A stretch of DNA of 20,360 nucleotides from Amphimedon queenslandica (GCF_000090795.2 NW_003546484.1:91998-112357), one strand, 5' to 3'. Counted from the stretch's first letter, positions 9,821-18,578 are shown. Numbers and translations: made by a program. Notes: generated from the letters alone by a model not told the origin.

Positions 9821-9859
9821 CTGAAAAAGGCTCTCGAGCCGAAATATCACTGTTATATC
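9821..9859 (+). ncRNA. degenerate hammerhead-ribozyme-like motif (tentative)
   Basis: About 130 bases after the endonuclease remnant the sequence reads CTGAAAA, a hairpin GGCT(CTCG)AGCC, GAAA, then ATAT...ATAT followed by C. This has the order CUGANGA - stem II - GAAA - stem III - UH of a hammerhead core, with two changes in the CUGAUGA box. Penelope-like elements are known to carry short-stem hammerheads, which fits the context. I cannot find a convincing stem I, so it is either decayed or a chance resemblance. Confidence 0.25.
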
Positions 9860-10232
9860 GTTATTATAATGAAATTGTTGCTGTTGAAGCTCATTTATGA
9901 ATATAGTAACATGGGCGCAGCAAAAAGCCTGTTTTTATATCACTTAACCCCATCTTGCAATTAATTTTTCCTGATCACAGATGATGCATATTTCTAAGGC
10001 AGTCAAAGTGAAACTTTTATTTCTGAAATTTGCTGCTGTTATGACAAAAATGTTTTTAGTGGGACAGTTTAAATTCAAATAATATGTAATGTGATTCACG
10101 AAGTTCACATGCAAGTCATGATGTAACAACAACTGGCTGTGTGATTCTGCTTGTTCGTATAAATCGTCCTATCAGAAATTGATGTGCCGTTTAATTTTAT
10201 ACGATTTTCATTTTTCTTGTCTTGTAACTATT
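9860..10232. other. intergenic, nothing recognised
   Basis: Flanks of the third MITE. The first part may be 3' untranslated sequence of the Penelope-like remnant, but no end signal or duplication is visible. Confidence 0.4.
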
Positions 10233-10471
10233 TGTGACCATAATTGACAAAATGTACCTTATGGCAGGTAGTGAAATTTGTCTTTCTAGCCTAAGAAATC
10301 CAACTTCCTGAGCCCCCTTTATCATAAAATTACTCCACAGGGTGCAAAAAGTTACCGTAAAACTTTTAGAAACAATAATTGTCTTACAAAGCACTCACAG
10401 GTTGATATTTGCCATTATTAAGATCAATTTTAAAATCCGCCATAAGGGCCCTTTTGTCAATTATGGTCACA
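10233..10471 (-). mobile_element. MITE copy 3, TGTGACC family (239 bp)
   Basis: The ends are TGTGACCATAATTGACAAAA and TTTTGTCAATTATGGTCACA, with an ATCCGCCATAAGG subterminal word. The internal sequence is in the same direction as copy 2 (AATCCAACTTCCTGAGC, ATTACTCCA, AAAAAGTTACCGT). It is flanked by TT on both sides, compatible with a 2-bp duplication. Short frames on either strand here are by-products of the repeat. Confidence 0.9.
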
Positions 10472-11819
10472 TTTTTTGAGCCAGTTGAACAGATTTTTTC
10501 ATTATCAAAATTAATAATGCTAAAAGAAATAAACAACATTGTTCTGTTCCACTGGCAATGATCCAATCATAAAGTGATAATGACATTAGACACTTGCATG
10601 AATTACTGTTATATAACTGTGATCAAGTCTATCCTAAGGAGTTGTGTATAATGGTTATTCTAACATTAAATAATTAAAAAATTATGCAATTATGCATTCC
10701 AAGGTTTTGAAAACAATGAAGTGCTATTCTCTCGTTTTCCGAAGTGTCTAAAACCACCAGTAGAAGATAAAAGTGGCTCAATACAAAAGAAATTATATTT
10801 TTATTGAGTGGCATTATGTCTACATGCATAATTGACTTAAAATGACATGATCAATTTGTTGTTTGATTCTTATACTTAATGTAAGAATATTGTTTTCAAT
10901 TAAGATTTTGTAGTTTCATGAATCATGCACTATCATAATGCAGCAGTTATACAAAATAGACAAATAATGTACAAGTTTAGTGTATTATTAATTATTTAAC
11001 CCAATGCAACTATTTACTTTAGACATTTTTCCTGATAATAAAACTAAATAAAAACCCAGATATAGTAGTTTATTTTTTTCTAACTATAAATTAACAAACT
11101 TATATAGTAGATAAGTGTGTGTGCAAAAGCATTTTTACAGGAGTACCTTACAAGCTCGGTATAATAGGAAACATACATGTACCGAAGTGCCTATAACTTA
11201 AGAGCATGAAAAAAATCAAAACTATGCAACATGCAAAATATTTTTTTAATTGACATACAAAAGCTTCGTGGCGATTGTTTTATAGCAATGATAATTGTAT
11301 GAAATCAGTTTAAATCGTATTTATTGCTGCATTGGTAAGGTTTTAGTTGTGATATATGCATTCATTGTTTATTTCTCTACTTGCATGTTACCATGTACTA
11401 CTTAAAAAAGACTGTGTTTTTCTAAAGTGTACATCTTGTACTTTGTTTTTATTTGTAGCATGTTAAATGCATCATTCCAAAAGTTGGAATTTGCCTTGTG
11501 AGCATTTTTATCTCACAAGCATCACTCTACCTTTTTCAGTGTGTCTGAATGTAGATTTATTTTTATTAAATTTCATGTTATATATATAGTTGTACTTTAG
11601 TAGGTTCATAAAACTTGGTTCAGAGTACAAAGTTGACAAACTCTCCAATATTTTAAGGTATTATTTCATCAGTTGTTATAATGAATTTTTTATAGTTCAA
11701 ATGATTCTAATTTTTACATTATACTGATAAAATATTAATGATTAACCTATTAAACAGAGAAAGGGAACTAGAAATTAGAATTGCAGAATTACATAGAGTT
11801 GTTAGGAAATAGCAAATGA
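10472..11819. other. AT-rich intergenic DNA, nothing recognised
   Basis: About 1.35 kb with no supported gene or repeat family member. Just before the next remnant a short frame spells an alternating acidic/basic stretch (RERELEIRIAELHRVV, about 11757-11804) that could be the upstream end of that remnant in another frame. Confidence 0.45.
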
Positions 11820-12093
11820 CCATCGTCCGACCTCAAACCTTTTCACAATGACCTTGTCCCCCATGTACAAAGGTTTGTTGATGGTTGGACAGAACTTAAC
11901 TCCCAGAGCCTAAAAAGTTTATTTGATCCCAAACTTATCCTTCTAAAAAATCCGTTTGTACAGAGATGCTGAGGGAAGAAGTGATATCCAAGAAATATCT
12001 CTTCCTGCTTTTGCCTATACAATCAAGGATAGCTACCATGTCAATGTAAACTGTTGCTGCTCAAATTATGGCTCTAGCTCAGACTTTAGATGA
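11820..12093 (+). pseudogene. unrecognised coding remnant, frameshifted
   Basis: Two overlapping frames read like decayed protein sequence. The first (11820-11972) gives ...DLKPFHNDLVPHVQRFVDGW..., then SLKSLFDPKLILLKNPF. The second (11953-12093, +1) continues with RDAEGRSDIQEISLPAFAYT... and a CCC-containing tail. The amino-acid mix is balanced and less AT-driven than in the surrounding frames. I do not recognise a family. It may be part of another retroelement or a dead host exon. Confidence 0.3.
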
Positions 12094-12887
12094 AGGATAA
12101 GATGTGGAAAATGACTTGTTAGAAAAGAGGAGGAGCTTACAAGGAACCAAATGGGACTGACGGCCATTTTTATTTTCGTGACATGCCACACCTACCTTTT
12201 TTGCCACTAAAAGCCATGAATATACTCCCAAAAGTCATGTGACTTCCTTTTTTTCCATTTCAAATCACGTGAGATTGAACTATATTCATTACAAAGTTAA
12301 AAATAATCATAAATTTTGCAATTATATTCATTAGGGCAATAAGTATGTTCATTGCTAAACATTAATGCTTTGACTTTCTTGGAAATGGTAATTTAAAAGT
12401 AAATAAAAAGTGAATGAGAATACTAATGAAGACAAAAGTCTATCAGGTAATAGAAAAAAGCATTGCTATGTCATGCGACTAATGCAAAGTAATTTTGCTG
12501 GTTGTTTATAATTATGTTAAATTCCATGTCTGCATTATGCTGCTATACACCAAGCAAATGAGAACATCAGCTTCAATTGCAACAGAATCTACAAAGAAAT
12601 AAGGAAGACAAATTTGCATAGTAACTACAACAAGTATGTCGATAAAGCATGACCAGTTATGGAGGAATATTTTTTTAAATATTGGAAGTTTAATGGTCTA
12701 TAATTGCTAAACTGTGTATGGTAAAAATTTGAAAACAGCACAAGTTGTACAACTTTAAATTTCCTATAAAATAGCATCAATTAACAAAATATTAAAATTT
12801 CATCCAAAAGTACATGAAGACCATTAAATAAATACGTTATATTTTGGTAAACATAACCTTCAATGAATGGAATAATATATTGTGCTA
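12094..12887. other. intergenic, nothing recognised
   Basis: AT-rich DNA downstream (minus-strand sense) of the candidate spliced gene. I find no canonical AATAAA on the minus strand in the first 250 bases after its stop codon. Confidence 0.45.
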
Positions 12888-13417
12888 TTACTTTGATCCA
12901 TAAAGAAGTAGAAACTGCAGGAAGAGGTTGTGTCGTGAGTCTTTTACAGGACCTGGTGGTAGTTTTAGGGTTTCTAGTGAGTCAGAACCATGAAAGTCGA
13001 AACTGCTAGTATTGCTTTGTGATTGTGAATTAGCTGTATTATGAGACAAATATCCTGAAAAAGCATTCTCAGAACCAGTCGGAGCATTGCTAGCTGTACA
13101 TCTACCAGCATAAATGTAGGTGTTGTGATTGTACCAGTAGCAGTAATGTGACAAATTGCTTGGCTTTCCTTCGTTCGTGAGTTATGACAGCTTAAGTGTG
13201 ACTTACCAGCCATTTTGTAACATAGCGGCTCCTCTCTGAGAAGGTAGCTACTGCCTCGAAACTGAATGGAGGAATTACATGAAACAGAGAGCTTAACATC
13301 TCCTTGCAAAACTGTGTGCTGCCTATAAAAACTAAAGCTTTCTGTCCTCATTAAGGCCACTTGGCACCATTTTACTAAACTGAGCGTTACATGTTTTGAT
13401 TGAGCTGAGCTGCACAT
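12888..13417 (-). CDS. candidate small two-exon gene, function unknown
   Basis: Read on the minus strand, an open frame from ATG at 13417 reaches a second ATG at 13213 in excellent context (ACAAAATGGCTG), directly followed by the donor ATGGCTG|GTAAGT (intron starts 13206). An acceptor TTTTTCAG|G ends the intron at 13055, giving a 152-nt intron. Splicing joins ATG GCT G to GA TAT TTG in one frame, reading MAGYLSHNTANSQSQSNTSS and on to TAA at 12890-12888. The protein is 57 residues from the inner ATG or 125 from the outer one (211 + 167 nt, divisible by three). The C-terminus ends NLFLQFLLLYGSK after a PPGP turn; the middle is Ser/Gln/Asn rich. There is no known domain, signal peptide or clear membrane segment. 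The locus looks richer in G and C than its surroundings. It could be the 5' or 3' part of a larger gene, or a chance alignment of signals. Confidence 0.4.
13055..13206 (-). other. predicted intron of the candidate gene
   Basis: Bounded by GTAAGT at 13206-13201 (consensus 5' splice site) and by TGCTTTTTCAG ending at 13055. The length of 152 nt is ordinary for a compact invertebrate intron. Unspliced, the first frame reads on to 12974 (147 codons), which is why the intron is not obvious from frame length alone. Confidence 0.35.
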
Positions 13418-14699
13418 TCAGTTGCTGCAGCAGCAAGCTAGCTAAACATCATTCAGTGACAAACTGTTTCACTTTTGTTGTGTTACTCCAGGCTGAAATA
13501 GGCTCTATTTAATTCTTGTCACAATTTACCTTTGATTTTTTTTCATTCAAGAACAATATGTAGCAAACAAGCCTATGCAAGTGAAATTAATGCATCAAGA
13601 AGCCTAATGATTCCTCTCAATACTTTTTTCCAGTGTACAGATCATTATAAATGTTGTGGCACCTTTTAAACCATAATGTAATTTTGTCATTACAATCCCT
13701 TTTTGAAAACAAGCTAATGTAAAGTACAAGATCTTTATAATGATATGACAGAGTTTTTATTTGCATTTGGAAAAATGCTAGTTACAGATATAATCCACAT
13801 AGCATGAGTTTGTATATCATAAGTAAGCCTCCTCCTGGATGTCCAAAAATATCCTTTGAACTTTTTACAACAGCCTCACTAATGGCAAAGTAGTGTTGCT
13901 TGCCAGATGGGTCTGGCCTGCTAGACTATTGGAGGTGATGTGTATTAGGCCAATGGGCTTGTAACTAATAGCAACATCATTCAGTTTCCCCCTTTTCCAA
14001 TCCCTTTATTTACTCTAATATCTACACTTATATGACCTGAGCCACACCTTTTATTCAAGCCACGCCTTTCATGCTTACAGCTATACATCTAGCTGTGTGC
14101 TTTACCGTCCTCTTGTTTTTTAAGTCCTTGGATTTTTTATTATGTCTCATCTTTGTCTTGCTTTAGTGAGTTTCTTGGGTTTTATTTTCAATTTCCACAG
14201 TATATTCATTACTTGATTGCTTTAGTATTATTATTATTCACACTCCTTTCTAGACTATTTTTCTGCACTGCAATGCCTTATACGCTAGGCTGAAGTCTTT
14301 CGAAGCATCTCTTCAACTCAATGACTTCAGTAAATCATTGTATATTTTTGTTTAATTGTGAGTTTTATTGTGAAGGCCTCTCTTTTGTATCATTTGTTTC
14401 ATTTTTCTTAATTAAAGTTGACGTCATTTGCTCTTAGTGGTGAGTTTTGGAAAACCTATATCACCACACTATGACATACTTACCTTGTACCTTATAGTTA
14501 TTCTTAACTGAAAGAAGTCCTGACTGTCTTCAATAAATTTGTGTCCTTCATGTTTTGTCCCTGTTACTAACATTACTAGAACTTCTCGAATTTCTGTATA
14601 TTATTTCTGTTCAGTGATAAGGAACAGTTAGTAGTTCATTTCTTGCTATGATTAGTATTGAACAATACAGAGCTTCAATAGGCTGCTTTGTCAGTCATC
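13418..14699. other. intergenic, nothing recognised
   Basis: No sustained frame. At 14040-14073 a 17-base word (AGCCACACCTTTTATTC / AGCCACGCCTTTCATGC) occurs twice in tandem. The last few hundred bases could be the 5' region of the element that follows, but I see no defined end. Confidence 0.45.
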
Positions 14700-14861
14700 A
14701 TGTCAGTAACTGAACTACTGAAGCATCTTATGGAGCTGGCAAAAGCTTGTCATTCTCTAAATTTTGATTGTGCATGCAATCTTTGCTTGTATTTTGTACT
14801 TTTTGCTTTAATGGTGTTATTTTTGGCAGGAAATATTGAAGTTAATCCTGGGCCAATTTGA
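14700..14861 (+). CDS. short ORF ending in a 2A-like peptide
   Basis: ATG at 14700 opens 53 codons to TGA at 14859-14861. The N-terminus is ELLKHLMELAKACHSL-like and probably helical. Next comes a hydrophobic run (LCLYFVLFALMVLFLAG), then GNIEVNPGP and a final Ile. 2A ribosome-skipping peptides end D-(V/I)-E-x-N-P-G-P after a leucine-rich helix, and the arrangement here matches, with Asn replacing the usual Asp. Such leaders are known at the start of animal non-LTR retrotransposon ORFs. After the stop the same frame continues into the CPVC zinc-knuckle remnant, so the TGA is probably a later mutation in a longer ORF. The Asn substitution would be expected to weaken skipping. Confidence 0.6.
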   Translation: MSVTELLKHLMELAKACHSLNFDCACNLCLYFVLFALMVLFLAGNIEVNPGPI

Positions 14862-14933
14862 AAGAAATGTCCCGTATGTTTTGAAGTAAATCATATTCAT
14901 AAATTGAATTGCGACCACTGTGGTCATTGTTAG
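14862..14933 (+). pseudogene. zinc-knuckle remnant (CxxC-x10-CxxC)
   Basis: In the same frame as the 2A-like peptide, past its stop: KKCPVCFEVNHIHKLNCDHC then GHC and a TAG. A four-cysteine knuckle of this form is found at the N-terminus of DUF6570/OTU-bearing Helitron proteins, and zinc fingers also follow 2A peptides in some non-LTR ORFs, so the parent element is ambiguous. More stops follow at once. Confidence 0.5.
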
Positions 14934-15456
14934 GAATAAAAAAGGTGCCATTCCTTTATCTAAAGCAAAACAAGTCCCAATGTTTTCAAGTATTTACAAA
15001 GAATATATTATTGCTTTGTTATTATTGCGGTAATAATTTAAAGGATAAGAAAGGTATGACTTTTAACTCTTAAAGAACATAAGGCCTTAATAGAAAATAA
15101 AAAATTTGGAAAACAGTAAACCAAAAAGTTAATGTCAGACGTTAAGGCTAATGCTTTATGTCAAGAAATGTTTTTAATGACTAAAAAACAAGAGAAGAAT
15201 GTGTAATGCTAGAGCCAACAATTCAACTGATAAAACATCTTTAAGAAATCAAGAAAATGAGAAAGAATATCTGATTTTGGAGCCAATGAGTTAAGAATAA
15301 AACTGCAAGAAACAAAAAAAAGTAGGCAAAGAATGTGTGAACAAAGAGAACAATACTATAATTTAGGAGCTGCTGCCCACAAAAAGCAGATAAATAAAGA
15401 AATTTTTTGCATTGTTAGAAGAGACAAAACTCCAGTGCAGTCACAAGTAAGTTTGT
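14934..15456 (+). pseudogene. degenerate lysine/glutamate-rich stretch of the Helitron N-terminus
   Basis: No frame stays open, but Lys, Glu, Gln and Arg codons dominate in overlapping frames (for example ELRIKLQETKKSRQRMCEQR near 15290-15350, then AAAHKKQINKEIF). Many animal Helitrons carry such a charged, repetitive region between the N-terminal Cys motif and the DUF6570 domain. I assign it by position and composition only. Confidence 0.4.
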
Positions 15457-16215
15457 CCAGATTATGCGTGTACTGTATGCCATCGTATAATGTACTATCA
15501 TAGTGTGTATCAGTTTCGTAAGGACAAATATAGCAAAGCTGACTCTGAAATGCTATAGAGCGTTTATCAGTGAAGTATATTTGTAAAGATGGTAGTCAGT
15601 GGGTGTACCGTACTTGTGATCAATCCTTAAAGGTAGGTAAGATCCAAAGAATGGCCAAAATAAATGGATTAATCTTACCAGAAATACCACCAGAATTTAA
15701 GAATCTAAATGACATTGAAATTAGGCTCATTAGCTTGAGGATACCATTTATGAAAATGGTATCTTTACCTGAAGTAAGCAATTGTCAATACATGGACCAA
15801 ATGTCAATGTTCCTTTTAATGTAAATAATATTTGCGATGTGCTACCACGTTTGCTGTCTCAGGGTGAAATCATAGGTGTAAAACTTAAAAGAAAGTTGTG
15901 CTACAAGGGACGTTACATGCATGGGTATATACGTCCTGATGTGGTTTAAAGTTGCCTAAAGATCAATACCCACTTTATAATGATATGGCAATGAACCCGA
16001 ATTGGGTAGCTGATGCAGATGTAGATGACAATGCAATTGTCCCTAGTTTGTTGCAAAAACCCATTATTTAGAATAACACTGTAGATAATACAAATTCACT
16101 TGAAAGAATGAATGTCAATGAGGTTCATATGGCATGAATTCAACCGAATAACAGTGTACCTGCTGAAAATGTTTCAGTAAGTGATAATTTATCATCTGAA
16201 TTAACAGTCAAATGA
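15457..16215 (+). pseudogene. Helitron DUF6570-type domain, four frames
   Basis: Segments in order are PDYACTVCHRIMYYHSVYQF (15457 on, frame closes at 15558); CKDGSQWVYRTCDQSLKVGK, then LPEIPPEFKNLNDIEIRLIS and LRIPFMKM (15570-15824); GPNVNVPFNVNNICDVLPRL and VKLKRKLCYKGRYMHGYIRP (15794-15949); and LPKDQYPLYNDMAMNPNWVA with a long acidic tail and stops at 16069, 16135 and 16213. The paired Cys motifs (CTVC, TC), the PPE-x-LN-x(2)-E-RLISLR-PFMKM core and the LKRKL-YKG-YM signature are those of the domain upstream of Rep in animal Helitrons. Its biochemical role is not established. At least three frameshifts are needed to join the pieces. Confidence 0.85.
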
Positions 16216-16271
16216 GGTTGCTATGCGAGGACACGCTCCATATAGTAACTTTGCTAGCATTGTAAGGCTGC

Positions 16272-16671
16272 ATGGTTGTTATTTTTGACGTGCCAGAAGA
16301 TGGTAGCTGCCTTTTTCATGGCATTGCACATCAACTTTCAAGCAATGTATCTGCCTCTGATTTAAGAGCAAGATATATATCCTACTTGAGTGCAAATCCT
16401 ACATCTCCTGATGGCAGTCATCTTACTGACTATATTACTGTTGTCTCTGGTAATGCATTTTCGTGGTACAACTACTTATTAAATTTAAGGGGTCGAGCTT
16501 GGGTTGATCATATTACATTTTTCGGGTTAAGTAATATGTTAAATATTGAAAAAATAAATTTCACAACACTTGAAAACATCTCTTTTACCCCAAATAGTGG
16601 CAGTACTATAGATTTTGTACATATAGGTGAGATAAGACTATGTTGGCCTTGATCCCACAGTAATAGTTTAG
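16272..16671 (+). pseudogene. Helitron OTU cysteine-protease-like domain
   Basis: ATG at 16272 opens 126 codons. The start, VPEDGSCLFHGIAHQLS, carries the OTU nucleophile loop (D-G-S-C-L-F). It is followed by LRARYISYLSANP, an aspartate-rich turn and a tryptophan-containing helix, as in OTU folds. Near the C-terminus the frame slips: HIGEIR is followed in the +1 frame by YVGLDPTVIV (16639-16671), which matches the usual H-Y-V-x-L end of OTU domains. The slip at about 16637-16638 removes the codon expected for the catalytic His, so the enzyme would be dead even if translated. OTU domains are known passengers of animal Helitrons; their substrate there is unproven. Confidence 0.85.
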
Positions 16672-16833
16672 CTAGTGAGCCATCAAATGTATCTACTACA
16701 TGTAACATTGTAGGCTGTACTTGTACTAATGGTGTTGCACCTGTAGTTAGTTGAATGCCAACAATGATATTGATCCTGATACACTTGATGATGCCACAAT
16801 TTGAGCAGGAGATGAGTATTGAGACAAATAACA
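16672..16833 (+). pseudogene. degenerate linker between OTU and Rep parts
   Basis: Frame fragments include DPDTLDDATI and a Cys-rich CNIVGCTCTNG, broken by stops. By position this is Helitron linker; no domain is recognisable. Confidence 0.4.
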
Positions 16834-17374
16834 GGGTTGCCTGCAATGGGAAGCGTGTTATTGCCACAAAATCCTAAGGTAGAAGCCCATAATTATTCTG
16901 TTGCTCCTGTTGAAGGACAGCACCCTCTTGATATTATGAAGAATCCATTTGTGACCATAATTCACAAAAGCTACCTTATAGTAGATTTTTAAATTCATCA
17001 TTATAATGAAAAATATCTCTTGTGAGGCTCTGTTGGACAACCATTGTTTCTAAAAGTTCATAGTAACTTTTTGCTTCCTTTGGAGTAATTTTATGATAAA
17101 TTGAGCTCAAGAAATTTGAATTTTAAGGCCATAAATACTAAATTTTCCTATCCGCCATAAGGTACCCTTTGTCAATTATGGTCACATTTTTTGACGGAAT
17201 GTCTAACCACACAAATTCCCATATGGCAGTGGAGGTTACAATACTAAAAGACGTCATAAAATTTTTTCAGGAAAATACTACCAGCAAAGTCTGTTGGATG
17301 TTGATGGAAGATTTCCTATGGAAAGGGAATATATACTTCCTTCACAAAGTATAGTAGAAAACAAGGAAATATAG
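16834..17374 (+). pseudogene. Helitron segment before Helitron_like_N, split by a MITE
   Basis: 16834-16949 reads ...PKVEAHNYSVAPVEGQHPLD then IMKNPF. After the MITE the frame resumes as FFDGMSN (17189 on). A one-base shift leads to HKFPYGSGGYNTKRRHKIFS and YYQQSLLDVDGRFPMEREYI (17210-17371). The VAPxEGQxP, KFPYGSGG and LLDVDGRF-x(3)-EY words are conserved landmarks just before Helitron_like_N in animal Helitrons. The segment ends at TAG 17372-17374. Confidence 0.85.
16950..17186 (+). mobile_element. MITE copy 4, TGTGACC family (237 bp), nested in the Helitron
   Basis: The ends are TGTGACCATAATTCACAAAA and TTTGTCAATTATGGTCACA, with CTATCCGCCATAAGG subterminal on the right. The direction is as in copy 1. 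It interrupts the protein between NPF and FDGMSN. Excising it and one TT restores six T residues and the codons F-F in frame, which supports a 2-bp TT duplication at the insertion site. The nesting shows that this copy inserted after the Helitron. Confidence 0.92.
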
Positions 17375-17468
17375 TGGCTTCCTGAATCTACATTTGGCGG
17401 CAAAAGCGAAGTAGTAACCTCAGCTCGTGAGGCACAAAATTGAGCAGTGATCAGTGAAAACATAGGTA
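17375..17468 (+). pseudogene. degenerate Helitron linker
   Basis: Fragments such as SAREAQN and VISENIGNDEA appear in shifted frames before the next open segment. The usual landmark of this interval in the family is a short tryptophan-containing helix, which is not recognisable here. Confidence 0.4.
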
Positions 17469-17810
17469 ATGATGAAGCATAATGCATATTTAAAGAGTGT
17501 CAGAGGATCTCCTGCATACTATCAGCAAACGTTTTATGACCTGCTTGCAATAGTACGTCAGTTAGGCACTCTCACATGGTTCCTCATGTTAACATCTGCC
17601 AACATGAAGTGGCCTCATTTAAATTTAGTGATAGCTAGGCAGCACAGCATTACATGCACTGATGAAGATATAAGCAGACTGTCTTTTGATGACAAATGTA
17701 ATTGGATCAGACGTAATCCTGTTACTGCTGCCTGTCATTTTCGATACAGGCTACATACTTTTTCAATGATTTTGCAAATCTTCTGCACAACCTATAGGAA
17801 AGATTGTTGA
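17469..17810 (+). pseudogene. Helitron_like_N domain
   Basis: One open frame of 113 codons holds the diagnostic block: AYLKSVRGSPAYYQQTFYDL, LLAIVRQLGTLTWFLMLTSA, MKWPHLNL, then DEDISRLSFDDKCNWIRRNP and VTAACHFRYRLHTF. GSPAYY, RQLGT-T-F-T-S-A-MKWP and NPV-A-HF-YR are conserved family landmarks. The frame shifts after RLHTF; the true continuation is FNDFANLL in another frame. The domain precedes the HUH nuclease in Helitron Rep proteins and is thought to aid DNA binding at the element ends. Confidence 0.9.
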
Positions 17811-18174
17811 TTTTTCAATTAGAATTCTTGGTGTATCCTCATTCTCATACCTCATGAGTGGAAGAAGTCCCCAAGTTTGGAATTGACAATAACAAGTTAA
17901 TTTGTGAGTTGACAGATGAATATGTAACTTGTTTGATGCCACATAAAGAAGGAAAATTGAAACAACTGGTCCTTTTATTGCAGCACCATAAACACTCTTC
18001 GTATTGTCGTAGGAGCAAGAATTGTCAGTTCAAATTTCCTCATCCTCTGTGTAAAATTTCATTAATTACGAGTCCAACAACTGAAGACAATTCTAATGAT
18101 ACTTCTGAAATAATAACAAAAGTACATAAAATTTTAGTTGATAGAACAACTGAACTGAATTGCTATGATTAGCT
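17811..18174 (+). pseudogene. Helitron Rep: HUH motif and following region
   Basis: A PHSH codon series (CCTCATTCTCAT, 17837-17848) sits where RGxPHxH, the metal-binding HUH motif of rolling-circle Rep nucleases, is expected. The same frame then meets a TGA, probably a mutated Trp codon of the xWVEE word, and continues as VEEVPKFGIDNNKLICELTD, EYVTCLMPHKEGKLKQLVLL, then QHHKHSSYCRR-x(3)-CQFKFPHPLC to TAG at 18170-18172. The HKHSSYC-x(5)-C-F-FPHP block is a second conserved Rep landmark. The segment is frameshifted relative to Helitron_like_N. Confidence 0.88.
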
Positions 18175-18578
18175 GAAGTTGATCCAACAGATTACTATAG
18201 GGCAATTACTTTTTCCACTAGAGGTAACATTATTGTATGAAAAAGAGAACTATCTGAATGTAACGTCAATATTTACAATTCTGCCATCTTGAAGGCATGG
18301 GGAGCAAAAATGGAAATGCTGCTTAATGCATCATGAAGACAGAAAAGTGAGTGAGTGAATTGCTTTGTTCTGTTTCTGAAGAAGTTAGGAACAAAGATTT
18401 GACTGTTCAGCTTCACAGAATGGGCTATACCCAGTCAAACACAGATATACCTGCACAGAAGGTAGTCTACAGAATACTTTCATTGCCTTTAACATTGCTA
18501 AGTAGAACAGTAGTCTTTATCAACACAAACACAAAAGAATTTAGCATAGCACAATTAAAAGGTGACATTGCTCTTTAA
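18172..18578 (+). pseudogene. Helitron Rep C-terminal part, catalytic Tyr segment missing
   Basis: First frame: AEVDPTDYYRAITFSTRGNI, a stop, then KRELSECNVNIYNSAILKAW and GAKMEMLLNA (18172-18329). Second frame: CIMKTEK, a stop, then VSELLCSVSEEVRNKDLTVQ, QKVVYRILSLPLTLLSRTVV and FINTN (18327-18578). In intact Rep proteins the YVxSYIxK segment with the nuclease tyrosines lies between NMDIQ-xx-LNA and IMKTEK. Here LNA joins CIMKTEK almost directly, with a frame change, so about ten residues appear deleted. Confidence 0.82.

Noticed and set aside
10197-10566. Minus-strand frames of 60-65 codons
   Set aside because: They lie within or across MITE copy 3.
14040-14073. Tandem AGCCACACCTTTTATTC-like pair
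   Set aside because: Only two short units; too little to call a repeat array.
14291-14326. CTGAAGTC...GACTTCAG inverted words
   Set aside because: An 8-bp match with a 20-base spacer is expected by chance in a window this size.
16508-17040. Minus-strand frames of 119 and 60 codons opposite the Helitron
   Set aside because: Antisense to well-identified OTU and MITE sequence; no independent support.
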